Positions 11,980 to 23,500 of a DNA stretch of 64,000 nucleotides are shown piece by piece (the stretch's first letter is position 1; every line of letters begins with the position of its first letter). The notes under the pieces were generated by a model that did no database searches, was not told the origin of the DNA, and saw only the letters and a list, made by a program, of their open reading frames with translations. Position numbers and translations under genes: made by a program. This DNA is from Dermanyssus gallinae (taxonomy: Eukaryota; Arthropoda; Arachnida; Mesostigmata; Dermanyssidae): positions 186,001-250,000 of the forward strand of contig QVRM01001748.1 in assembly GCA_003439945.1 (NCBI GenBank), read 5' to 3'.

Positions 11980-12383
11980 CTGCAACACAGCGAACAGGGA
12001 AGATTTGAGTGAGCTCCTCGGCTAGTCTTTATCGGGTTAACGATTATTTCTGGTCTTTATTAGATTAGGGATTATCACTAACGACAACCTACACTTCTAC
12101 TAGCCTTCATCGAATCAACGATTATTTCTGGCCTTCATTGAGCTAACGGTTACTTCTGGCCTTTACCAGATCAAGCATTATTGCTATCTGCTCTCATCAT
12201 CTGCATCAAGTTGAAAAAATTAATTCTGTCATTTCTATTGGCCTTCATCAGATTGAGATATTATTATCCTACCTAACTGCCATGTGTATATGCGCGTCAC
12301 GGCGGCTTCGTCCAAACACTCGACGCACATTCATTACGTTCTTTGAAAATAACATCATCAAGAACGTTAATGGACAAAAAAAT

Positions 12384-12385
<2 letters not shown>

Positions 12386-12434
<49 letters not shown>
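12386..12434. repeat. (TA)n microsatellite
   Basis: Pure TA dinucleotides upstream of the BTB main exon. Confidence 0.97.
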
Positions 12435-12438
<4 letters not shown>

Positions 12439-13047
12439 ATCGAGACATCGTTCAGTTAGTGACGTAGACTGGGCGTACCCGTCAACTCACCACAGACTAG
12501 GCCTAACTAAAGACGCCAGTTAGCACTGGCGTCCATCTCTAATGGACGGACAATAACGCTATAATAGGCGAACGGATGTCGGGACGTGTGATGTGAACAG
12601 AAACTATCATTCATTATCGATCGAGCCAAACAGCCATTGGATGGACGGCCGACCGGCCAGCGAACCAGCCCCAATGCGCACTTCTTGGTCAAAAGTTCGC
12701 TCGCGAAACTTCAAACTCGAAGGAAGGATGCGGTCATGACAAGCCCCAAGCTAGGCCTAACAGTAGGTGTTAAGGGCCTGCGCCTAACTTGTTCCGACTT
12801 AGGCCTAAGCCGATCTAACACCGTTGGGCCAACATCGCCAATCGATAACCTCGCCAACCTCCCGCTTCTCACCTAACAGCTATATTGCATCGGTCTGTCA
12901 TCAGGCGGCGCTTGCAACGACAACTTGGTGCAATTCATCTGACGGTGGTGGTGGCATCATAGTACAAACACCTCAATAGCAACGCTACCACGAAACGAAG
13001 ATGTTTGATGAATTGCTAACGCATTGTACTAACAACTACTACTAGAC

Positions 13048-13094
<47 letters not shown>

Positions 13095-13185
13095 GGCTGC
13101 AGCAACTATCGCCTGTCTGAGATAAACATGACCATGTCAAACAAACAGCAACATAGAAGAAAAAGGCGTTCAACCACTTACTTAC

Positions 13186-13410
13186 CGGCTCAGCTACGTA
13201 ACATTTCTCTTCGTGCTGCCTGAGAGGTCTTACCGCGACCGACGCTTGGTATAAAGTGCTCGCTGAGCGTCCCGATGCAGGCGAAGCTCCGAGCGACGCT
13301 GATTTAGCGGAGCAGCTCAAAAAGTTAGCGGGCCCCGCCTCCGCCACCGCGACACTAGCGCCCTCTGCCGGCTGGCCAGCTGTGCTGAAAAGGCGTCCCT
13401 GCTGCGACAT
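13186..13410 (-). CDS. Putative upstream exon of the BTB gene (alternative N-terminus or 5' UTR)
   Basis: From ATG at 13410 the frame reads MSQQGRLFSTAGQPAEGASV and stays open to a strong GTAAGTAAGT donor after 13186. This is 75 codons, ending in phase 0. The next acceptor downstream on the strand (11979) is also phase 0 and in frame with the BTB start, so splicing would add an Ala/Ser-rich N-terminal extension. A second donor (GTAAGA) lies inside it. The segment is richer in GC than its surroundings. It may equally be 5' UTR. Confidence 0.35.
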
Positions 13411-14814
13411 GATTAGTCGTGGTTTTGACTGCTGAGACACACTGACTGCCGGACACGGTCGTTTAGTGGATTGTATGTTTAACAAATAAAATACATTAAT
13501 AATAAAAATAATAAATACAGCCGACATGTCAGTGTAAACAGTGCGCCAATTGTGTTTGGCGGGCCGCAACGGCTGAATGAATAAGGCTCCACAAGCACGC
13601 ATAACCCGCCAACAGGTTAGGATGGCCGCTGTTTTAGCGGGAGACAACCGTGTTCCAAAAATCGTTCACAGAGAGAGCCAGGCGGAGTGAGAAACCAAGC
13701 CGATGAGAAACGACGAGAGAAATAGCGAGAACGAAAGATAGGTAGAGAGAAGATGCAATATTTCATAACGTACAATATTCGATCTTATATTTTAGCCAGG
13801 GAACGTTTAATGAGTAAATTGTATGGGGATCAATGTAGCTAACTAGGTACCTGGGTGTGTGGGGTCAGCTATGGGCACGAGTTTATTATAATCGAATGCC
13901 AAGAAGAATTTTGTCTACAACGACTTGTTGGCACACATACACACCGTCATGTCGTTGATTAACGAACGTTTACATCTGAGCAGCTGATAATCGAATGTAA
14001 CGAGCATCTGTAAGTGCACAGATAAAAAACTTCTTCTCCCTTGGTCGTGTTTGCTACGTTGTTCAATATTATTGGCACATGTGCAGCTGCAACAGTATAT
14101 GCTGTTGTCCGCCGTCTCAGCTGCCGTCAAAGATTCGAACAATAGCAACCATTTATCTTACAGTTCAGAAAATAATAAGGGGACATTTACTGATCGAAAC
14201 GTTGTCGACACCTATGAATCGATGCATCTCATCTTTGGATTCAATAGCGCAGAGCTGTTGTATGCAGCTTCGATGAGGGGATGCCAGCAGGCTGCCTACG
14301 AGACGCTATGAGCAACACTGTTTAGGCCGAATCGAAGCAAAATGATCACGAATAAAAACAAGGTCTTCCAAACAAAGAACTTCAAATCCCCTTGAGGTGG
14401 GATTTAAAGCATGCTTGCTAGCCTAACTTAGGAGCTTAGAGACGAGTCGCCAAGGTAGAAACGAAACTGAATACGGCTGATAAAGAATGTTTCAAAATAG
14501 GCGTTTGTCGATATTACGTTTTGTACTACCGCGTCAAGATTGGTCTTCTATTGGACTCTTTTATGGGAAGAGTTTGCAAACAGTCTTCTTAGAGTCTGCT
14601 TCTTGCACACCCACCTCAAATTACTTACTAGAATCTCGAATAGCACTGACGGTATTCGTGCCCACCTATAAAAGCAGGTTTCTAGTTTACAGCACAAATA
14701 CTTGAATTAGTTATTTAAGTCTCCCGAAAACGTTCTATGTTTACTTCATGGCTCTTTGAACACCTAGGATTTAGCGATAGTGGTCGATTACATGAGTAAG
14801 TATTATTTCTCTAC

Positions 14815-15003
<189 letters not shown>

Positions 15004-16353
15004 TCAAAGGACGGTACGGACACGCATGGATTACAACGGACCGATGCGTTAATATCACCGGTTGCAGTTTCCAATGCGAGAGAACCCAAATCAAACTACT
15101 ATTATTATACGTTATATGTTCATTTCTTTCGCTTTCGGAAGGCACCCGCATAATGCAAAAGTTTTACCTCCCAGGATAACTCTACGACACGTTTAGTTTC
15201 GGATAGGTAACTCCAGAAGTAGAAACTGTAGAGTAAATAAATCCCTTTAGTAATAAATCACTTTAGAGTAAAAATCCCGTTCGAATGAGAAGTCATGTTT
15301 AATAAATGATATCGATTACTTTCGACGAGCTGCTTAACCAACACATAGAAAGAGAACGTATACATTACGGTTCGCTTTAATGTGTCAGAATTAGACAAGT
15401 TAGTGGTACTTCTTCTATGCTGCTCCACTGATCACAGAATAGTGCCAAATTCAGTGCAGGTGTTATGCAAAGTTGAATGCTTCTTCGTTTGAACCAAAAC
15501 GGTCTATTTAAGTAAGTAGAGAGACAACATGAATTTTGCGTATAGGATTTTCGTTTATTTCACTCAAAATGAGTATATTATGCAGTTCAAAAAAGTTTCC
15601 TCATAATGAGTTTTCTTCACGCTCCGGCAAGAGAAATAGTGCAACGATTTTTGATCCAGTGCTGTGCATTCCACTGCATGGTACAACTGGCAGATGCACA
15701 ACTCATACTCCCCGTGGCTGCGTTTGAACGTACCAGGCCGTGATAACCATGCACTGTATATCTGATGTATACGTGGCGACTGTGACATGCAGGACCAGAC
15801 CAAATGTGCATTTTGCATATATGCATGTATACCATGCAATGAGTTTACAAGATGTCCTAGCACTCATGGATATGTCTATATGGAGATCCTCTATGGGTAT
15901 ACGTCGCTAATGCAGCGCTTGCGCATAATAAACACGCTTTACGACGAGCGACTTGTCGATTCAATTTAGTGATGTTTATCGTTTTTTGAGGCCCAGAAAG
16001 CAGAAATTTCCGTATTGTACGTCTGAGTCGTGAAAAGGCTTGTCTATATCGTGACAAAGTGATACGCATTTATTTCTAGGCAGTGTAACAACTGTCCACC
16101 TACGCATTACACCGTCTACACAGTATGGCGCTAGTTAAACTGATCATGCCGACTATGTAAAACGGTTCCACCACAACGACCACCGCATTCCGGGCCAAAA
16201 CCTCAACACCCTCAGCGTCACCAGCATCATCAGCACAGCCGCCCGTCGAAACGATCACCCCCCAATGACGACAAGTCTTCAACCGACCAATCGGAGGAAG
16301 AAGACCGACTGAATCTTCAAGACCCTCTCGACCAAGCGAAGCCCCCGATTAGC

Positions 16354-16411
16354 TAGTATTCCTATATGAAACAAACACACGTCGATGTGCTTGTTTCATA
16401 TAGGAATACTA
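16354..16411. repeat. Perfect 21-bp inverted repeat (hairpin)
   Basis: Arms at 16354-16374 and 16391-16411 are exact reverse complements (TAGTATTCCTATATGAAACA plus A), with a 16-base loop whose CACA/TGTG ends can pair further. A transcript would fold into a stable hairpin. Confidence 0.95.
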
Positions 16412-17114
16412 TACGAATATATATAGAAATACTATTAACTAAAGGTCGAAAGGTACGTCGATGTAACTTTCGACTCATTTTCGAGCGGCATCTGGCACTT
16501 TTGGGTTCCAGCACGTCGTAGCTCCTTCTAGACTTAAAGAAATAGAACGACCGGAAGGTACGACACAATCATATTCCCAGCTGCGTTAGGCAGCCGTTAG
16601 TTCATCCTAAGTCTGCCGCTAGTTCACCTAGTGTCCTTCCGTTGTAGTTGCTTCATGCAACAGTCATGTACCCATCGTTTGAATGAATTGATTAATATAC
16701 ATAGATATTATTACCTATTTACAATGTGCTGATATGGTTTGTATTACTTATATTACTTTTAACCAAATACCAAAGTTTAGAGCTCTATGAGCTAATGTTT
16801 TCTAAGGTCGCGTTTGAATTTGAGCAGAAGCCCTGTTTGCCTGACGTAAACAGGTACCTTGTTCTAGTAGAAGAGTCCGATGTTTCTGATCAATAGCTTT
16901 GATTGATTGGAGCTGGCGTGTGACAGAATTAGCAAGTGAACATGATGTGTTTCCCCTTGCGTATATAGGTGTTGCTGAAGCTACCAAACCCTGTAGGTTT
17001 GGGTACAGTTCAAGGTGTATACGCTTATTTTTAACTACGAGGGAGCATTCTATAAGTTTTGGAAACGGCAGAATGCCTATATTTTTGTAGTGCGACTTCA
17101 ATGGGTCTCACTGC

Positions 17115-17166
<52 letters not shown>

Positions 17167-17645
17167 ATTTGTTTAACAACCCGACGTCAAGTATTATTAT
17201 TCATATACAGCATACCTTATTTGAAAACTTCCACCACTATATGTATACATATATACAGGCTCAACTAAACACCTACTTTTCCGATAACGAGATTAATCAG
17301 TTATACGCATTTTAGAGTACTATTTTTAATCAGAAATATATGTTCTAACCAACCACAAGCTAGGTCACATACTGTGTGTATATGTGAGTATTTATCTATT
17401 CTGTTATGACAACCCAGTTTCGCTTCGATTTCCAAGCACTTCAGAAGTCTCTTGATTCGGCGAAATGTGCGCGCTGCTTTTCTTGCTCCAAATTAGGGCT
17501 GCCACCGCCTGGTCTTCCGTGAAGTAGGCGTTATTGCGTTCTTCAAAGACTATGTGTGCCTTTATCTGGGGGTGAACGCTCACCCAGGTGGTCCCAGAAA
17601 ACCTGAAGGCGAGCAAACTCATTGACGCAGGGAATAGATAAGCTG

Positions 17646-17940
17646 TGGCGGCGGGGTCTAGAGAACTAGTGAGCTAGTCATGGTTGCGATCTACCGGGGT
17701 GTCGCCGGTTCCATCTCTGTTGTTGATCGAATTTTATTTGAGCGATGCTCATTGAGCATAGGTGATAAATCATACCGCTGAGAGTCAGCGGCCATGCTGC
17801 CACATGGACTGTTGGGGAAACCGTAGATATCTTAACATGTCCGGCCCTCGGTGCACTGAAGATATACCTCAGGTTAAGTTCTAAGCCCGTAGGGGACGGA
17901 GGATGGTCTAGAATTGAAAACCACCTCATTAAAATGTTTT
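17646..17940 (+). mobile_element. SINE-2 copy B
   Basis: Forward copy beginning GTGGCGGCGGGGTCTAGAG, with a decayed B box (GGTTCCATCTC). The body is shared with 57446-57722, including CTGAGAGTCAGCGGCCATGC and the end GGACGGAGGATGGTCTAGA. Confidence 0.82.
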
Positions 17941-18660
17941 TAAGGACGATAAGAAGCTAGCTACGTAACCGTTGACGATATCGGAGGGCTGAAGCGTCGC
18001 TCGGCCCAGTATCATATAAAACAGAAAGATCTCAAGCTTGAAACAACCTGTTATTCCGCGGTTACTTCGCCAAGCGCCGAACGGGTGGCAATGCTAATCG
18101 AGCGTGGTGAATAATATAGAGGAAACTTGTACAGCTATGAATTAAGTACCGCTAATAAAGAAGATATAGCAGCTGCAGAGTAGGTGCAATAGTTTTATGA
18201 GGCGCAGCACGGCCACGCGTGCCGATTGGTGTATTGCACTGCGCACTGAGAGGAGGTAAGATTTTGGTTTACGTAGTAGTCCCACAGGTTGGCCGAGTAT
18301 GTTAAGTGCATTAACCATACAACTATGATATAATGTGTTTACATTTATTATTCAGTTGTAGGATTACGACCATACTAACTAATAATTATAACTGCGCAGA
18401 TTCAAGTGTTTTCCTTCGATTGTCCTGCTGAATGCAAAATAAGCTTGAAAGAAAAAAGAATGCAACATATCTTTAAGTATATATAGTGTAGAATTTATTG
18501 AATCGTATATTTTCGTGTCGTTCTTTGGCCTAGTCTGCACACTAAGTCTGCAGAAACCTGTAGAGTGGTAGCACAAGGATGCCCAATCCCTTTACACTGC
18601 AGGGCGGTCATTTACGTGCACACAGCTCTACCACCCATTTGCTTTTTCTCTCTATCTCTC

Positions 18661-18700
<40 letters not shown>

Positions 18701-19027
18701 ACTTGAACTATGTACATTACTTTTGCAACATCTTGGATATACCGCACAAACAGGCGAATTACATAGTTCTCATGTTTTATATACATCTTTTCAAATTCAA
18801 ACAAAGTAAAATGTTTGTAAATCACTAGAAAAAATGAACATTTTTAATGCAGTGTGTCGACCTGCCAGTGTTCGTGTGTACATGTATGCACAAATTAAAT
18901 AGTTTACATTATATATACATGATAGCGTGATCTACCGCAGTTGAAGCAAATGCTGGAAGCCAGTTCGTCGAGCGAGCGCTAAATCCGGCCAGGTATTGTC
19001 GTTCTCGCGGCGGCAGCAGACGATGCT

Positions 19028-19213
19028 TCAGAAGTGCGGCATGCATACCTTACCGGCAAATAGTTCTGATATGACCGTCACCCAGAGGGCTAGAATGAAC
19101 AAAATGTACGAAATGCCTACCTGGTGCGAAGATGGCAGCTGGTAGGCCTCACCTCCAATCTGCTCTGTCCCGAAGCCCACCGGAAAGATTACGGCAGCCA
19201 CGCAGAACAATAC
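19028..19213 (-). CDS. MOSMO: MOSMO exon 4 (terminal)
   Basis: The acceptor is GTGCAG. It encodes membrane segments 3 and 4 and ends FAGKVCMPHF then TGA at 19030-19028. Confidence 0.93.
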   Translation of the reverse strand, partial: VLFCVAAVIFPVGFGTEQIGGEAYQLPSSHQVGISYILFILALWVTVISELFAGKVCMPHF

Positions 19214-20468
19214 CTGCACCACAAAACGTCATCGAAATTCGTCGATTATAAACGCGAATAATTTCGTCAGTGAATACCGTAAATACACCACATCTGCGCT
19301 CTATATCAAGAAAATTGTAATGTGTAAACGGTGTCTCAGGCGTAAGAGAAACAGCGGCTATACTACGGCCGACTCGCTATTACAATGGGTGTAGTTAAGG
19401 TGCGTCGTGACTGCAATGCACGCGCTCATTGACAATAGATAGATAGACACGTTACAAGTAGGTCTAGTTGACAGTGTACATTTAACTATATTTGCGGTAT
19501 GCAGGAAACTGAGATGTATGGTCGTTGTTACTAACTACTAGTAATAGTTCAATAGAGAAGGGTGGAACATGAAGAGAAAAGCTTGAATTCGTTCGAGAAG
19601 AGCATACACACTGGCGACGAGATGCAATTTTTTATATCGATATAGACATTTTCAGTTGTGCAAATTAAAATGCCAGAACTTAACTTGAACTAGCAAACAT
19701 AACAATCTCCTTGTAACGGGAAAACATAGCCTTGTAGTGACTAAGTAGCAGAAAAATAATAAACTTGCATACTGCAGAGCACACGCTTTTGTGCTGCATA
19801 TGTAAGCAACGAAGTAACCTATGTTAATAGCCACTTGTCAACTACGTACGGGTATTCCAGTATTTAATAGGGGGGCCGCTGAATGAACGACAAAGCTACA
19901 GAACACACACTTTGGCGTGCTTTTATTACATTACAACGGAGCCGATATAATACATGAAGAGATTCTAGCAGGATGATCTCTTAGGGCTCGCTTCCCCCAG
20001 CATGCAGAGCTCGCTCAACAAAAGTACCGACATACTTAAACTTGTGTCTAGCATGCGAAGCCGGCTCAGCACATGATGCCTCCAACTGGAAAACATTGGC
20101 GAATCACTCGAGATTAACGGTAGTTGTGGACAAATTGATAGTACGTCGGTTCCCAGAAAAAAAAGTGAACGTGTTGTCTCGCAAGTTCAGCCCAAGTATT
20201 GAATGAGCCTACAAAAATGCCACAAATCCTTACGATGAAGCGAAGGCTCTAACCCACGTGGGGGCTCACCCAAAATGTGACCTTTACCTCTGGTAGTGCA
20301 GGGTCTGGGCCTGCCGAGTATTGAATTAACAGGGATAAACCGCAATGATTAAACTGTATTTAAAATTCAGCCTAAATAAATCGCCTTGACGCTTTTCGAA
20401 AAGAAGGAAGCCGATTTAAAACTTTGGAACAAAAATGACTTGAATTTGCCCCTGAAATAACCAAACAG

Positions 20469-20549
<81 letters not shown>

Positions 20550-23500
20550 ACACATATATTGGAAACTAAACTAAGTTTTTCTAGGCGTGACTCACCATAG
20601 CTGCAAACCCCATCCAACGGGCGTAGTGGACGATTGCGAGATTCCGATGCGAGATAGCCAGCAGGATGGTCGTCGCAGTTATACAGATACATCCAACGAT
20701 GATACAGATCTGTCCACACAATATAAACCACCAGTAATACTAGTCATGCAACGTAGTTCCTTGTAGTATTTGCAGAGATAACTAATAGCCATGTCGGACG
20801 AGCAAAAAGATAATTAGAAATTCAAGTGTGAAAATAAATATATATATATATATATATAGGCAGCATACCAATGTAAGCATCCATTCCCGCTGAAGCTTGG
20901 GCGGGTAACAGGTCAGCCCGGGTCTTCCGTTAATTGACAGGCACGTTTGTAGTAGACCCAAACGTGTGTCGCCTGCAGAAAAAACACAAAATAAAACTTC
21001 ATCTCTAAACGAGGCCAGTCGTGCCTAATAGATAGTCAGAGATAGTACCTATAGACAGTTTGATTTGCTGGCCTCGATAAAAGACAAATGGCGGCAAAAT
21101 GTCCTCCATAGAATAATAAACAGCAAATCTAAAATATTGATGAATAAGTCTGCCCGAAACCCTTTGGGGAAGTAGAGAAAATAGCTGCTCTGTCTGAAGT
21201 GGTCTAAACCCACTGTATACGAGACAAAGTAATATTCTTGGCGCACACGATCTCAGGAGACAATTGGTCATCACGTGATAGTTCAGTATATATATATTAA
21301 TTCAATTCAATTCAGCATTTATTTCACCACAAAATTGGTAGACAGTTGATTCAATTTGCACAAGGTGTCGCAATGTGACTTTTTGGTCTTACAATAAAAA
21401 TTTAACTTTGGATGATAAGGACGTTCCGCATATTTCTGGGCACACAAGTATATGATAGCGTCCAATATCAAACTCTCCGCAAAAGCTACAAACACATTCT
21501 TCAATATTAAAACAGCTTGGCTTCATGCATATGTAATGGTGGTACCCGTGCCAGGTTATTCGGCAGATTACCGAGCGGTTCCTTTGCATGGCTCCTTTCC
21601 ATCTACGTGAAGAAAAGGCCGGGCCATCAGTATAATTCTCAGCTACAAATGCTAAATTTCTGTTTTCTCTGTAGGCTCGATATGAGTCTAGAATATGCGG
21701 TGTAAATGGTGTGTTACTAAGTGCTAGGTCTTCAATAAGTGTTCTCTCTCCGCACATCTCTAAGGCAAGTGTTGCCGAAGCGCACTTTGGAAGCCGCAAA
21801 ACACGCTTAACATATCTGGCCTTTAGCTTGTCTAGACTTTTTAAATGGCTAAGCGTCAGGTATGGTGCAATTGTGGAAAGGCAGTATGTTGCTACAGGTA
21901 GTACTTTGATTTTAAAGCAATTTATAGCTGTTTTTACGTCCACATCGTGCATATTACCTAACAAAAACATTGCAGACGTAGCTTTTGCTTGTATCTCCTC
22001 GATATGTCTGCTAAAAGAGAGCCCGGGCGTTAGTGTGATGCCTAAGTACGAGAAGTGGCTAACTAATTTGAGTGGTTGTCCATATACTGACAGATCGTGA
22101 TCACTGGCCGCGTATGACCCTCCTTTGCTAAAGCGTAAGACCTGTGACTTTTCCGCGTTAATCTTGAGCTTGTTTTCTTCGCACCACTTCGCAGTTTCGT
22201 TGAGGTAAAACTGTAGATGGCTACGAGATTTTGCTAAAATGACTAAGTCGTCAGCATAAAATGCAAAATGGGCTTTAAGATTACGCAGTAAGTCCGCGAG
22301 TCCAGTCACGTACAAAATAAAAAGAAATGGGCTAGCTGAGTCTCCCTGGGCTACCCCGATTGTTTGTGTTACGGGTGTTTGTACATAGTGGTCGCCGTTT
22401 TTCACCCAAATTATATTGTGCGCTAATATATTATGAACGAGATTAAAAAGGGGGCCTGTTATGTTAAAACGTTTGCGAAGCGTGTCTAATAAACGGTCCC
22501 TTGGCAGGCAATCGAAAGCAGTTTGAAAATCTATAAACGCAGCGTATGTCATTTTCTTGTTAGAAAGGCGTTGTGATACATGGTTTAAAACAAACTCAAC
22601 TGCATCTGACGTCGATCGCCTCTTTAAAAAACCGTATTGTTCTGCTGGAATTTTGTCTTCTACGCACGGGTACAGTCGATTAACGATGAGCGACGTTAAT
22701 ATCTTGTAAAGGACGCTTGTAAGTGCTATGCCCCTGTAGTTCTTTGGGTCAGTTGCATCTCCCTTTCGCTTAAATATAGGCTGTAGATAGCTTTTCCGCC
22801 ACTCATCGGGAATTTTGCCTTGTCGAACACATTCATTGTATAGTTTTGTCACAATAGGGCATAAAGCGTCAATATTAGACTTTAGGTGTTCATTAAGAAT
22901 ACGATCGGGTCCTGCTGATTTCCCGTTTTGCTTCGATATAATTGCGGTTTTGACTTCGTCCTCAGTAAAATCAACAATTTCTTCTAAAAGGTCCTGATCT
23001 GGCAATATGACGTTTCTCGTAAATAGATTTGTAAAGTGGGCTACCCACTCTTCGTCATTTATCAATGGGTTTGAAGGCACTGGTCTCCTTGGAAGAAGTA
23101 GCCATGGTTTCCGCACGCTTTCCGAAATTAGCCTAATGCGTTGTTGTTCCTCGTAATGCCGTTTCTTTTCTTTCTTCATACATCTAAATATTCGTTTTAA
23201 TTCCGCCAGTTGTAGAAGTTCACTTGTCGTTGTGGGTTTGTACAAACAGATCACCTTCTTCATTTGTCGACACTCCTTGTCAAACCACGGCTTGTGTCTC
23301 TGCAGTCTCACATTCTTTGGTTTTGCAGCCGTGTGGATAGATCGCTTAATCGTTTTTTCAATATAGTTTATATCATCTGTGCCGTAGGCCATTTGTAGTG
23401 CTTGTTCCAGTATATGGACATCCAATGAGCGAGATGGTCGATTGATTATAGGTGTCGCCATTTCTTGTCTTCGGTGTAACTTGAACTCCACTTGACAGTG

